Below, piece by piece: positions 43,965 to 59,288 of a stretch of DNA of 64,000 nucleotides. How positions within the stretch are numbered: position 1 is the stretch's first letter; the number at the start of each line of letters is the position of its first letter. The translations under genes and the position numbers were made by a program. The notes under the pieces are model-generated. The model ran no database searches. It saw only the letters and a list, made by a program, of their open reading frames with translations, and was not told the DNA's origin. Source of the stretch: Glandiceps talaboti (taxonomy: Eukaryota; Hemichordata; Enteropneusta; Spengelidae); contig NC_135554.1 in the NCBI RefSeq assembly GCF_964340395.1, positions 3,708,975-3,772,974 of the forward strand, read 5' to 3'.

Positions 43965-43970
43965 AATAAA
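43965..43970 (+). terminator. Candidate polyadenylation signal AATAAA
   Basis: AATAAA followed by TGTTGTCAAT. It could end a very long PLPP 3' UTR, but other AATAAA words occur (for example about 42316), so the link is weak. Confidence 0.2.
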
Positions 43971-46226
<2,256 letters not shown>

Positions 46227-46528
46227 GGGGACTCATACGACTCAGGCTCAGTTAGTTTTGTTTACGAAAACAAACAAATAACTACTGACAAACATCAACA
46301 ATGTTTGACAGTATCAAGAATTAGTAAATGTTTTCTTATCTGCAACACAATTCCACTCTTTTGCTGTATAGGATAACATATACTAATTCTTGATACTGTC
46401 AAATATTATTGTTGATACTGATTTGTGATTACTCTGTTGTTGATGTTTGTCAGTATTTATTTATTTGTTTGTTTGTTTGTTTGTTTGTTTGTTTGTTTTC
46501 ATAAAACTAACCAAGCCTGAGTCCCAGG
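46227..46528. mobile_element. 0.3 kb foldback element
   Basis: The left arm (46227-46327) and the reverse complement of the right arm (46381-46528) share GGGACTCA, ACTCAGGCT, GTTAGTTTT, GAAAACAAACAAA, ACTGACAAACATCAACAA and TTGACAGTATCAAGAATTAGTA in this order. The right arm is longer because of a (GTTT)n expansion (about 46465-46498) and extra sequence. The loop is about 53 bp. No clear target duplication. Confidence 0.65.
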
Positions 46529-47106
46529 TGATCTAATAATCGGTTGCCACTAACATTGTATTGAGGTTGTGTTACATTGTAGGCAATCTCCGTTTCATCA
46601 TTGTTACAATACTTATATCTTGTTTATTGAAAGGAGTTGATGGATATACCAGTAAATGTGAAAAACATCACATTGGATATGTTGATAACTGATAAATAAA
46701 CAAACAATTAAACAAACAAACAAAAGAGATCACCAACGTAAATCCCTTTTAATAAACATAAAACGTACACGTATTTCTGTAGTACTAGTAGTTTATGCAT
46801 GATCGAGTGTTTGTCCAGTGTGATAATCTCCCAGCAGATGAGAGATAAAGCAAACTGTTAATGTAAGTGATCTCCTGCCAGTTTTAAGATAAGGGGTGTT
46901 TTAATTAAGATAAGATTAGAAGAATGGACAAGGCGTCTTTATTTAGTCAATAAAGCGAGAGAATTACATACAGCCTCAGACTTTTAGTGGTCTGAGATCA
47001 ACAGCTGAGAGCAAAGTAACCAGGGAAAGAAAAAGAAATAGTTTTAAAACTCAATGAGTCAATTGATCAATATCACACATAAAGTAAGTTATACTGCACC
47101 ACAAAA
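46529..47106. other. Intergenic, nothing recognised
   Basis: Unique DNA with a short (AAAC)n near 46696-46725. Confidence 0.4.
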
Positions 47107-47206
47107 ATTGATCAATCAATCAATCAATCAATCATTCAACCAAATAATAAATCAATCAATCAATACATCAACCGATCGATCGATCGATCAATCAATCAAT
47201 CAATCA
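47107..47206. repeat. (ATCA)n/(GATC)n simple repeat
   Basis: Imperfect tetranucleotide repeat with a (CGAT)n core near 47173-47189, directly upstream of the kinase fragment. Confidence 0.85.
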
Positions 47207-47230
47207 GTTACATGCTCGCTGCTCCCTGTG

Positions 47231-47498
47231 GTTGATGGTGGAAAATTGATGCTATGTGATTTTGGATTTTCTGGTTGCCTTGGATCAACCGATTATATTG
47301 GTAATGACTTATGGAACCATGCAATACATGGCACCTGAAGCAGTCCTGATGAAGTGTGAAACTTTACAGCCATAGCTTGACGTATGGTCGATAGCAGCAA
47401 CCATTATAGAAATGTTTATCGTAGACCTGCCATGGCCAGAAATTAAAGAACACGACGATATTGAAGTCGTAGTTGACAATTTCCTGAAGAGATATTAA
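47231..47498 (+). pseudogene. Broken protein-kinase domain fragment (subdomains VII-IX)
   Basis: The first frame encodes GGKLMLCDFGFSGCLGS with the Mg-binding DFG (about 47258-47266). At about 47306 the reading moves to the next frame, where GTMQYMAPEAV (activation-segment end, APE) and LDVWSIAATIIEM (subdomain IX DxW) follow, ending in TAA at 47496-47498. An in-frame TAG at 47373-47375 separates APE from DVWS. Subdomains I-VI (glycine loop, VAIK, HRD) are absent upstream. A serine/threonine kinase origin is clear, but the subfamily is not. The best reading is a dead partial copy or an isolated decayed exon. Confidence 0.75.
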
Positions 47499-47691
47499 TG
47501 TATACCCCAGTGGATTGAACCAAATTGGTGGTTATACATTGGTTGAAATACTAGTCATGTTTCTATGTCCCTAACGTGAGAGCAGGTCTGAGATAATTCC
47601 TAAATTTGAGAAGTTAATTCTCGAGTATGAGGATGAAAAAAAGATTATTTGAATTATTTGAGTTTAAATTTTGCTGATGTTTCATAAAATT

Positions 47692-47909
47692 ATGTATGTA
47701 TGTATGTATGTATGTATGTATGTATGTATGTATGTATGTATGTATGTATGTATGTATGTATGTATGTATGTATGTATGTATGTATGTATGTATGTGTGTA
47801 TGTGTGTGTGTGTGTGTGTGTACGTACGTACGTACGTACGTACGTACGTGTGTGTGTGTGTGCTTGTGTGTGTGTGCGCGCGCATGCGTGCGTTCGTGCG
47901 TGCGTGTGA

Positions 47910-47950
<41 letters not shown>
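47692..47950. repeat. Compound microsatellite (GTAT)n-(TG)n-(CGTA)n-(TG)n
   Basis: About 25 GTAT units, then TG, ACGT, TG, GCGC-rich and TG blocks. The open frames on both strands are artefacts. Confidence 0.97.
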
Positions 47951-47951
<1 letters not shown>

Positions 47952-50900
47952 TCTGTTTACATGTCTGTCTCTGTCTGGCTCTGTCTGGCTCTGTGTTGAC
48001 CAAGTGTCCATGATCTACTCTTGTGTGACAAATTAACATATTAGATAGGGACACCACTCTGGGGTATAAAGTTATTTTCATAAACTTTAGGTCCTGGAGA
48101 GTCATTTCATGATTGCACATCACATAATGTTTGCTTGGCTGCCAAGAAATAAATAATAAATAAATAATATACTTATTGCCAGAAATTAAAGTTTATTCAT
48201 AAATAAGTAAACATGTGTTTAATTTACATTGCTTGTAGACATCTAAAATGTCGAGTTGTTGGAAAAGAGGAGCTGTGTAGCAACGGAGAAAATTGAAACT
48301 CTTTTTCATCTCTAGATGTGACTCTTGGCAACCGAGCGAAAATAATGTGATATGAAATCATAAAATGACTTTCCAGAGCCCAAGGTTTGCTGTCGGCCGT
48401 TCACTTCGTTGTTTCACATTTAGATAATGGATCATACATTTACAACGAATGAATACATGTAAACCTGACATCCTTATAAGGTGACGAAACTAGAGTTTTT
48501 GTTCTTGTTTTCCTGGTTCACTTAATGCACATCATTCGTCTAACAATATGCTGAAGTAGGTCTAAAGGTTCCAAACACGTGGCCAAAACTGAAATCACAC
48601 TGAAATTCACTACTGGACCTCAGAAATGAAATAAGCCAACCCAGCTATAGGTACCAAGATAATGACGCCATTATATTTGGCAAGGCTAGCACCTTATTTT
48701 TGTAGTTTCAAATTAAAATTAGTCACATGGAAAGCCAGAATAATCCAAATTCGTTCGGACGATTCCAAATGACAAAACAGTAATCTGAAAACATTGAAGC
48801 ACGTGCAATACCGCCACCTAGCGGGCACCTGTAATTAACTATGAAAATAGTCTGATTCTGATGAGGATCGTCGACCCTTGAAATCGAAATAGATCGACAT
48901 CCGAATGGTTTCTTCAACTGTTTAGTATTATATATATATATATATATGTTATTAGTAGTTCTTTTATAAATATCTAACGATTTGTTATCCATTATCACAT
49001 TGAAATTTAGAGTATTGAATTAATGCAAGTTATGATTTTGTTGAAATAGCTAAAGCAGCATGTAAAGTAATACGTAATTTAGCTACTATTAAATGTACAT
49101 TACTAGGTCCACTGAATTAATATTAAACCCCGATGAGTCTACGGTCTAGATTGTTGTCATCAGAGAGTTAGTTGTGTTTATCATCAACATTTGTAAAATT
49201 AGTACATACAATTCTTGAGTATGTTGAACACCTAAGGCGTGATTTTAGTGTCAAAGCTCATAACCCCAAGCTAAATTTCGGCCCTCAAAATTTCATGAAA
49301 ATATTGAAGCAAATTAACTTACTAATTTCGTCTTTTAAAGTTTCTTGCGACTCTGAATCTATCAACAACTTGCGATACGATCCTCTGCCTCAACATTTTT
49401 GTGTTTTCAATCTTCTGCATGAAGTTCTCCAAACTCTTCTTTACGCATAACGTAAAATAACGTAAAATAACGTAAAATAACGTGGTTTAATTTTGAAAAA
49501 TCATAGAACGTTATCTCTGAAATAAGATCTGTACCCGTTCATATTCCATCATTTGTACGTATTTTTATCACTGAGTCCCATTGAGCTGTACAGAAAACAT
49601 ATTGATTTTTGTGTGTGTAGAATTCGGCTTGTATGATTTCAGGCATCGGCCTTACATTATATCGACATTTTCTATAACAAATTGATTTTTGACAATTTCC
49701 CATTGCTTTGTATTTTTAATGACCGTACGTTCAAAATACTGAAAATTGATGACTTCTTTTCTAATCATGCAAACTTGATAAAAGTGACGAAGGCGTTATA
49801 TAGTTTGGTTACCATGTCCGACTATCTATAATGATATCCTCCGATGCACACACACAGTGAGTTATCAGAGCGATGTCGTTTAACATACTATACTCATAAA
49901 CGTACAAATAGTTGAGGGCATACACCGACTTCTCCATAGACAACACAGTAATCAAGTAGCCCTCAGTTAATACCGGTGCATTCCGGGTCAGGCACTTCTG
50001 TCACCATGGTTACCAGGACCGGGTTGCTAGGTAAACAAAACTTGACGAATTAGTCTTGGTCAACGGTCAGATCCTGTGTAATATAGCGTAGGTTAGATCA
50101 AGAGAATGCATAGTTTGTATGTTTTGTAGGGTTGAAGAGTTGACCGTGATATTGCCAAGTAGCTGAAATCATTTTAGCGGTATTGGCGAGACTATATTAC
50201 ATAATTGAAGTTTACTATTGCTTCAAAGTCAAACACTACATGTATTAACGTTCACTCACATACATGTACATAATACAGAAGATATTGGTCATTATGTGTG
50301 TTGTGATCTCGGGGTCGTATCATAGCCATAGTATTATCCAAGGAATACAAACTCTGTGATAATTTCTAGTAATGTCAGGTGTAGTCATTACTATCAAGAC
50401 ATGTTGGTCATTATCGTAAATTGACGGAAAAGTAGTTGACGAAAACGGGCAATAATACAATAAACTATTCGCTGTAAAACACCAGAATAAAAACACACTT
50501 TGCATAACGCCGTCTTCGTTTCATTCTTTATTTCAACTTTAATACTTCCACACAAAAGAGAAAATCTTCAGCGAAGGCTGATTTACAACCGACAATGCGA
50601 ATTAAAAGATACACGTTAATAGAATTAAAAATAATGCGTCCATTCTTTTTGCACACTACCCAGGTGATTCCCTTCTGACAAGGGTTGAAAGTCATTTGAA
50701 AAGACATTTACTTCATAACCATTCATATACCAGGCAATTATTATGACTTTTCTGTCTTCTGTGCTGAGATCATAAGTTTTAAATATTGGTGCCAGGACAA
50801 ATAACGTGAAACAACTACACTGGGTTATTACATATGCATCAAGGCATACTTGGTTGTGCTATACAATCACTATTGATAGACCAAGCAACGGCCTTTTGTT

Positions 50901-51214
50901 TACCAAGTATTTGTATACATCGGTGGACTCCAGGACTGAAGAGGTCGCACAGTTTGGTCAGGTGCCAGTAGGCTTATACAGAATAAATAGAATTGTGACG
51001 TGTTATTGTATGCGTAAGGTTGTCAACTTACTAGCTAGCCTGCAGTGCTTTGACGGTCTCCTATCACCATCAACATAATACACCTAGTTATATTCAACAC
51101 TTTATTGCTTGACAGAACGTTTACCAGTTCATGTATACAGTACTTGATCACCAGATATAACTAACTATGCTCTACATACCGACACTGTAATCAGCGCTTC
51201 TGACCAACGAAATC
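47951..51214. other. Intergenic; short repeats only
   Basis: No gene recognised. It contains (TA)n near 48931-48947 and four copies of CGTAAAATAA at 49449-49482. Several 60-90 codon frames (for example 49172-49450 + and 50806-51078 +) show no family features. The last part before 51215 should contain the promoter of the next gene; no TATA box is obvious. Confidence 0.4.
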
Positions 51215-52355
51215 ATGGTGAGCGTTCCCAGTGATTTTACCGACGGTTTGTTGGTGGACGATCGCTTCAGAAATGAACGTCGTGCAGCAGCTCGTAGGGG
51301 TGCGGCTAACTACAAGAACCTTGAGGCGTTAGCTCAAAAATTTTGGAAATCACAGGACCCACGGATGCCGGATGTACATCGCAAACGAAGTGTTCTGAAA
51401 CCTATCAACCCCACCATATCTGAACGTAGCGTATTGGTTGGCGATTCGTCCAATGCAGTTCACAGCGGTGACCATGTTAGTGGTCATGGATATGGCAAAC
51501 CAAAGGTACGGTTTGTTGGCGTTGATAGTCCGATAACAACAGCGTCAGATAGCAGAGACTCTCGAATTAAAGCTATACTTCCAAATGAACATATCGATGA
51601 TATCGTTCTTGTGCATAGGACTATTGACGAGCCTCCCAGTATAGAGATTGCTAGCAAGCAAGTACGGTCTACCAGTGACTTATTTCAACACACTGACTCT
51701 ACCGACATGTCAAAAAGTCATTTAGACGTTGAACGAAACCAATACCCTGAACCCTCAAGTCAACTCCAACACCAACTTGACTTGGAGAGCGCATTCCAGA
51801 GTGACATCATTGACTTGCATAAATTGGAGAAAAAACGGATGCGTACATATAGAACGAAGGCGACACTTTTCCACGCGGAGTACATACCAGAAGAAAACGA
51901 CAACAACACTTCTAGATCGTCTATATCTCAGTTGTCTGAAATTTCTCCGAGAACTTTCTGTAACCAGAGGCGGAGAAAGATTAATATGCAATTTACGAGT
52001 AACAATGGACAGGTAACCGTTATACAGACTTCAGGCAAGGGGTCTAGAGAGACGACGCTTAAAGATGATATCGTCAAACAAGATGACCATCGAGATCAGG
52101 CAATACGAGAACTTGTGGATGACATGGACAAAGATTCGATTAAGTTAAAAAGAGAAAACACTGTTGCTGTTTTGAAGAGAATTGATGTTATATTGCATGG
52201 GCCAGACAAACCACCTGTGGCTAGTGAACTTGGATCAAGTGTGAAAGAAGCAACGTTTTCGGACAGTGTTGATTTCACAGAGTCAGAAATAGACATACCA
52301 CTCTTTGAAAGCGAAGAAGACCATGAAGATAGAACACCTGCACCTAACTATGATG
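51215..52355 (+). CDS. Uncharacterised protein, exon 1 (residues 1-380)
   Basis: 1141 nt open from the ATG with no stop until six bases past the splice donor. Length and balanced codon use are far beyond chance for this AT-rich DNA, and no simple repeat is involved. Confidence 0.8.
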
Positions 52356-52963
52356 GTGAGTAGAGCTGTAAATACCAACGTTGACCTTCTTATCAAGTAT
52401 CACATCAACAACATAGTAAATCATACCTTAGGATGTGACTAAGTTTCTAAATATCACATTTCGTGCACACGGGTTTCAACTGTTGTGATATTTCGTTTAC
52501 GTCATAAGTTGCTGTTACGTGAAGTAAAGTATATGGCATTATAGAACCTACATCAAATATTGTTTATCGCATTATAGAACCTACATGAAATACAGTATAT
52601 TGCATTATAGAACCTATATGAAGTAAGTATATTGCATTATAGAACCCTACATGAAGGAATGTATATTGCATTATAGAACCTACATGAGATATAAGTATAT
52701 TGCATTATATTTAACATAGATGATCATTGTATTGTCAACTGAAAACTTCAATCGTGTGCATTGTATCGTGTGGAGGCTATATTTCTGTAACCTTTGACCC
52801 TGTGAATGTATGCCACACGTACATACGACATTACCCTATCTGACCTAGACTACAAACTCCCCTTGGTTGTCAGGTAACCACATCGTGTTGCAATAATTTA
52901 CTACTTATGATGGGTAATCCATGCATATTGCAGCTTTGCTTACATGTCAACGGTTATAGTATG

Positions 52964-52994
<31 letters not shown>

Positions 52995-53005
52995 CATACA
53001 TACAT

Positions 53006-53040
<35 letters not shown>

Positions 53041-56000
53041 TACATACATACATACATACATACATACATACATACACACATACATACATACATACATACA
53101 CACACACATACACACACATACATACATACATACATACATACATACATACATACATACATACATACATAAAAATAATTTCACACGCGTATATAAAGCCTAT
53201 ATTGTGCTGTACACATATTCGTCAACGTAATGGATTTAATAAATCTATATCCAAAGAAATCGCCATGTCAATGATATATTGATTGCTAGAAATACGATTT
53301 GAGAGTTCGAAACAAAGCTATAAGTACGAATACCCTTTTTGATTTCCTTGGCATGTCAATGAACGTTTGGCAAGTTTCTCTAAGGTATTGATATTGCCAT
53401 GGTTACGACCACATTTCTAGATCTATCAATGAACATATAGAGAAATGTGTGAATGTATTACATAGTACGTGTACAATGTATAATTTTGTATGCCATACCA
53501 CTCAGTATCGAAACAGTGAACGGTAGGTACATGTACACGCATATATTCAGAACAGGGAACCCGCGGTGTCGGATTTGAAACGGTGATGCACAGCTTAGTG
53601 TTAAACAAACAATATCAAACTGTACAGCATACTGTACATTATACATGTACATTTTCAGAAATTTAAATAGAACATTACAGTCTAAGATCTTTGACTCCCA
53701 ACTAGTGAACTGCCGTATTGTTTATCATACATCCATCCTCCTTTGTGAATCACATAACATTGCATGTTTGCATTGAGCTGACCATAGACCCTACACGTAT
53801 AGGGTCTATGAATTGACGAATATCCAGTGACATTGGATGATCTTTCATGTACTAACACCTCTAAATTCCCCAGTTAAAGAGGAACATTCATTCTGTCCTT
53901 TCCATCGACAAACTTTTACATTCGTGAGCTTGGAACCGACCCCCTCCCCCCCCCCCCAAACAAAAAAAGAAAATAAGAAAAAGAAAGAAGAAGACACATT
54001 GTACTCTGATATGACTGCGCAAAGTCCTGGATATACGAACATGTAGTTGATCGCGTTTAGTGTGAATCCTTACCGTCGTACAATTACGGTAAAGTTGTAT
54101 GTATTTTTCTTTAACGTGTACGAAAAAAAAGTGGTACTTTTACGGATTATAGGCAAAGTAAACAGTTGTTGAATACGCAGTACGCCGACTACTAAATTAC
54201 GATTTTACAGACTTAATTGCAACGTTTTACAAATTACGAAAACGATATCGCCTGTACGAGTGACCATCCATGACCAGTAACTATGATTATAACATAAACC
54301 CTGAAGTGACGACCCATGACCAGTAACTATGATTATCAGATGGAACCATGGAGTGACCAGCCATTGCCACTAATAACTATGATTATAATATAAAATCAGG
54401 AGTTATACAGGACACTGATGTGTATGGATACTATATTGTGTTTAGGTCAGTCATTTGGTCCAAGTCCCTGATTAAATTTAAAGTGGATTTCATTATGAGA
54501 GTTTGACACTGTCAAATATATGTTGTAGCCTATAGCTGAGACCAATGCAAATGTTTACGAGTCAGTCATACAAATTAAGTCTTCTTCTGAACTGAATACA
54601 CGTAAAAGTCTCAATGGCGTCATGACCTTATTAACGTAACAGAGGTCATTGTAGTCACCTTTCATTCCGTAACTACAACCTCTAAAGAAAGCCACTTGAG
54701 TCAAACGAGACTTGAAGAATAAATGCAGTCATGCATATCGAAATACTGCATAGACAGAGTGACCAACACAGAAGAATAAATACAAGACTTATTGTGTGTG
54801 TGTCATTTCAATATAACTTGATACCTTGCAAGGCACAAGTTTTAAAAGTTTTAATTAAAGGTTGTCATGGCAACATCGTTTTTTTTAATCGGGTCGATAT
54901 GTAAATCTGAATAACCATAACGCGAATAGTGTTGGAATTGGACAGCTCATCCTAGTTGGATGCACATATTTACGTTATTGATTTTCATTTATTTCTAAAA
55001 GTGAAACACTTCCCCTCTTTTGTTGAAGACAATTGTACTATTGACCAATAATGTAAAGTACATTCCATTATACCACTCCATACACAATGGACAGTCTGTT
55101 ATCACATTGTCTATATATATCACTATAGCATAAAGAATGCAAGAAATAATCAATATTTTGGGTGTTTGAGGGAGGGGATGAAATAGGAACAAATGTATAA
55201 GATGGTTAACAATGACTGCAATGAGAGAATATCAAGGTAGGCGAACCCAAGTGAACGGGACAGGAAAGCCATGGATACAGGAAGTGAGATCCCATAAGGG
55301 TACGGTAGGAACCGAAGGGTTCGTCAATAAATAAAGTTGCAGTCATAACAGCCCTGTCGTCCCCGGGCTGTCTTCTAGTTGTATGTTAGGCAAACTGCAA
55401 CAATACTACTAGCACTGTGCTAAAGTGATTTGATCAAGAATGCTACATAACAAACTAAAACAAACAAACAAAAATATATTTGTACTTCCCTATGATCAAG
55501 GTGACGGGGGGATGACGTGGCAAACAATGGTTATCAAGGTGAGGGGGGGGGGGTGACTTGGCAAACAATGGTCGTTATCAAGGTGAGGGGGGGTGACTTG
55601 GCAAACAATGGTTGTTATCATGGTGAGCAGTATATCATGCATTGCTATGTGATCATTCGTTCGTTCGCTTATTGTAAGTGTCTTGCATTACTCTTGTCAG
55701 CGCCCACGATAGAATGACTTGTTATGAACACCATGGCAACAGTGACAGGTTTCCCTCTTTTTATCACGTACTTGAAGATTGTTAAATCGTCGCCTTGGTC
55801 TTAAAAAGTGTGACACTCAAAACAAAATTACCGCGATGTCAGTTTTTTGTTCTGTAGCATGAGGACATCTTGTAAAGAAACGAATTAGTTAATCCCCGAA
55901 AATTAATATAGTATAAAACTATTATTAGAGATGACGTAGTTATGATGGCTTTATCATTAGTTGTTCGTGAATGATTTCATTAGAGTTATCACACAGCTTC

Positions 56001-57448
56001 AAACCAAAAACGAAAAACTAACAACATCAACATCAACCGGTTTCTACTTCGTCTGCTGTTGGAGTAACTTGCAATCTCCCAATGTGTAAACTACTTCGTC
56101 TGATGTTGGAGTAACAATGTGTAAACTATGTGAATACTCCTGTATGTTTATATTTTTAATTCCACGGTGCTACTGTCTTGTGGCATTACCCGGAAACCAA
56201 GGTCTCTCTGAAGTTACCCCATCAACCAAGTGAACACTCACACAAGTCTACGTACAAATGAAGCCGTAGAGGGCAGACTAACGTTCCACTATTTCAAAAC
56301 ATACTTGTGCTCGAAAGTGTCAAACAAATATCTGTTTGCAGATTATTGCAAGATTAGCATTCATTTTCCGAACAGTATCAGTCTTGGTTGATAGGACATT
56401 TATATCACGGATCAAGATATATGTATAGGTATACTTGATTTATTTCACGTACATGTCACATACGTACAATGGTAGCAAGGTCAACGAATATCTCAGACCA
56501 TAGTTCATGGAATGATGAAGACGTGAATATATTGCATTATCTTGGCATAGCTTAGAAATAAACCAGAAAACAGAACAAACCACTATTTCAACACGTAAAT
56601 GACGTATGGTATATGGTACGAAGTGAATACTTATTACTTGACCGTCTAGAATGATGGTTAGGTCGTTCAATTAAAAAAAAAGGAAAACATGAAAACAAAG
56701 AAAGAGTGTGTGGATGTGGTGACGTGGCTGTCCATTCATAATACGATTTTTAACAGTTCAGATGCCGTTAAGTTTGATTCAAGAAATATAAATTGTCGTT
56801 ATGAGACTTATTAACGGATGTCTGTGGCGTAGTCATCTAGCCTTCAGTGACGTCATTTTCCTCTGTAAGTTCGCCTGGAAAGAGAGTTTACTGTGCAATT
56901 TTTTATTACATTTTCTTTTTCTCTAGGGTTGGCCGAATAATCGTGAGAAATAGATAAAGATTGGCCATCCTTACCTCAGAGACGTGCAAAATGTATTTTC
57001 ACACCTACTTCAAGTTCAGCAATGAAACCCCTATTATTTAATTTACACATTGAATTAAGTATAACGGAAAGTGGTATCTGGTGGTCCGACGATTATCAGC
57101 TATAATACACGTACACCCCTTAATCCGTTGGTACGCCAGAAATGCTAGTTTAATGTTATGTATAATTTGTCGGAGAGGGCGTCCTTCATCTTGTCGGAGG
57201 TCAGTCACTTTCGTAATGACACCCCAGCCTTGCACGACCTGTCCTAAACAGTGAACAGTCCTAAACACAACAATGATGTTGTTTTATCATTTATTGCAGA
57301 GCCGTTGAGGGCGGTAGACGGAAATCAAAGGAAGGACAGCCATGACGACAGTTTCACCACACTCGAGGACATATTCAACGATCCAATACTCTGTACTAAA
57401 CTGGATGTATACGTGAAATGTGAGGAATGGATCGAACGATGGTTTTGA
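51215..57448 (+). CDS. Uncharacterised 429-residue protein, two exons
   Basis: Exon 1 is 51215-52355 and exon 2 is 57300-57448. The donor is GATG|GTGAGT and the acceptor TTATTGCAG|AGCCG, and phase 1 on both sides joins cleanly. The ATG has a strong context (A at -3, G at +4). I do not recognise the family. The protein is hydrophilic with no membrane segment or signal peptide. It has a basic helical start (ERRAAARRGAANYKNLEALA, residues 21-40), a KVRF motif (97-100) of the type that docks on protein phosphatase 1, a basic cluster RRRK (252-255), acidic stretches near 355-372, and a C terminus (residues 381-429) with several W/C (KCEEWIERWF). Most of it is probably disordered. Upstream exons cannot be excluded. 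Reading through the intron would stop two codons after the donor. Confidence 0.75.
52530..52710. repeat. ~38-bp tandem repeat, 5 copies
   Basis: GTATATTGCATTATAGAACC followed by TACATGAA recurs with small length changes. Confidence 0.85.
52966..53168. repeat. (CATA)n/(CA)n microsatellite
   Basis: Alternating CATA and CA blocks over about 200 bp. The open frames are artefacts. Confidence 0.97.
54258..54395. repeat. ~55-bp tandem repeat, 3 diverged copies
   Basis: CCATGACCAGTAACTATGAT followed by TATAA recurs near 54268, 54309 and 54354 with decay. Confidence 0.7.
55500..55626. repeat. ~50-bp G-rich tandem repeat, 3 copies
   Basis: GTGAGGGGGG-TGACTTGGCAAACAATGGT-TATCAAG recurs. The G-run length varies from 6 to 10. 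Confidence 0.85.
57300..57448 (+). CDS. Uncharacterised protein, exon 2 (residues 381-429)
   Basis: The pyrimidine-rich stretch TTTTATCATTTATTGCAG precedes it. It encodes EPLRAVDGNQRK through DSFTTLEDIFNDPILC to EEWIERWF and a TGA. Linkage to exon 1 rests on phase and style, not on transcript evidence. Confidence 0.6.
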
Positions 57449-58026
57449 ATAATGTACAACGAGATGTTGATAATCATTGTGACGATATAACCTGTTTTAT
57501 ATATAGATAACACGTAAATTTTAACAGGAATTACAATTTAAAACTACAGCAGCGGCACTGGGATTCTTCGAGACAGAATTGTTGACATCAATGGAAGTGC
57601 ACATGTCGTACAGTAATATATAGACTGAACGAAACAAATTGAAAACTAAATACCGAACAAACAAACAAAACAAACAAAGTAAACAACAAACAGAACGAAA
57701 GTAATGTAAACTTGGATATTGATGAAATATACAACAAATAGACAACAAACTAAGTCCGGACAGAACTGGTCAGAACTGGTCATTACTAAGTATAATATCA
57801 GTAACTAAATATAACAACAAGTTTGTTATTGTTTTTATTTTCATCAGATTCTGGTTAAGGACAAAGTACGAAATACAATGTAAGTTTCCATCTGACAAGT
57901 GGAATGGAATGTTTTAACTTTAACTTTTTACTGCGTTCTCTAATACACAGGGATATTATAGAACAATGGCAGTTGTCAGTTTGATAATGACGTACAGGTG
58001 ATAAATATAAACGTCATCACGTATTT

Positions 58027-58082
<56 letters not shown>

Positions 58083-59279
58083 CCACCAACACTATCATCT
58101 ATTAGTAAACAGTAGATGTTTTCATAGGAAATAGAATGATAGTTGTTGTGAAATTCTCCTTGATATACTATAAAGAGTACTAGACCAGTAAGAGTAGTTA
58201 CTTTCTAGTTATAGCGAGGCTTGCAAAACGTACCCACCAATAATCATCGCTAATTGAGAACACTTTTGTCTTTATTCGTGATGTTCACCCCTCCCCCTCC
58301 TCCAAATATTGACAGGATAGAATAAACTGAATTACAAAAGAAAAGAAAATAAACGTAGTAGTAGTAACTGCATTAAGTCTTCATGAAATACATATCATCG
58401 AACGAACTATTTTAATGAACGAAATTTTTATTTTGTCCAGTGGTCGAAAAAATGTAACACAGACCAGGTCACTGTGATGTTAACATTAACAAATCCCGTT
58501 ACAAGTATACTATAATCAGGGAATGGAAATCACCGAATCCGGGATTCTTTACCAAAAAAAATCTTATGTCTTTTCCCCCCAAATTCAGATTTTCATTTAA
58601 ACTTTTCTAAGAAAAAAATAAAACTGTTTGTGAAACATTAAGTGTGTGTGATTTCTTAGAAAACGTTTGTCAACATTTGATATTGTGAATTTCTCTGTAT
58701 GTCTACCACCCTCTATACGAACAAGGTTACATAGTTGCAATACCTAAACTCAGACCACTATATTCAATTATCTTTAGTGGTCGGAGACCTAAATGAGGCT
58801 ACTGCACTTGTTATACCGAGCGACTATTCTGTTCAGTGCTTTATACCTTTAAGCGACTAACAGTGACGTAATACTAAGTCAACATTTTATCCTATAACTG
58901 ACGAATTGCAAGGAAAGTTCGTTTCTTAACGTAAATGATGGTACTCATGTATGAGAGGTAGCCAAATATTTCGATAGATTCATGACAATCGACGAATTCA
59001 AACTTAATCACGCATGTCACAAAGGGAAAATTTACGAATAATTTGAAAACAGAGATATCGTTGGTATATTCTGACACAATTATTAAGTCAAAATCAGTTT
59101 TTGAATACATTAATTTTTTGTTATTCTGAGGTAAACCCACACTCCCCCATTCACAACTCTCGGCCATAGTCAGGAGCCGGGCCTCAAAATTGAACAGCGC
59201 CATCACACAGTGTACAATTTTACAACTTCTGTTTTTATGCTACTAAAGTTGTAAATTTATACAGCTCAGGTGGAAGCAG
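57449..59279. other. Intergenic with (AAC)n at 58028-58083
   Basis: No supported gene. (AAC)18 lies at 58028-58083. AATAAA at about 58321 could serve the upstream gene. A minus-strand frame at 58892-59206 (104 codons) has no recognised feature. Confidence 0.4.
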
Positions 59280-59288
59280 TCATACCTC

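Larger units (their letters stand above)
52356..57299 (+). other. Intron of the uncharacterised gene (4.9 kb)
   Basis: No other gene seen. It contains the small tandem repeats listed separately, a 24-bp hairpin TAGACCCTAC-ACG-TATAGGGTCTA (about 53786-53809), a poly(C) at 53941-53956 and a near-duplicate CTTCGTCTGxTGTTGGAGTAAC pair near 56050 and 56095. Confidence 0.5.

Noticed and set aside
47671-48036. Frames in the (GTAT)n/(TG)n block
   Set aside because: Microsatellite translation only.
49172-49450. 92-codon plus-strand frame
   Set aside because: Starts with TTG, no family features, no neighbouring exons.
58892-59206. 104-codon minus-strand frame
   Set aside because: No recognisable domain, no splice context, and length is possible by chance.
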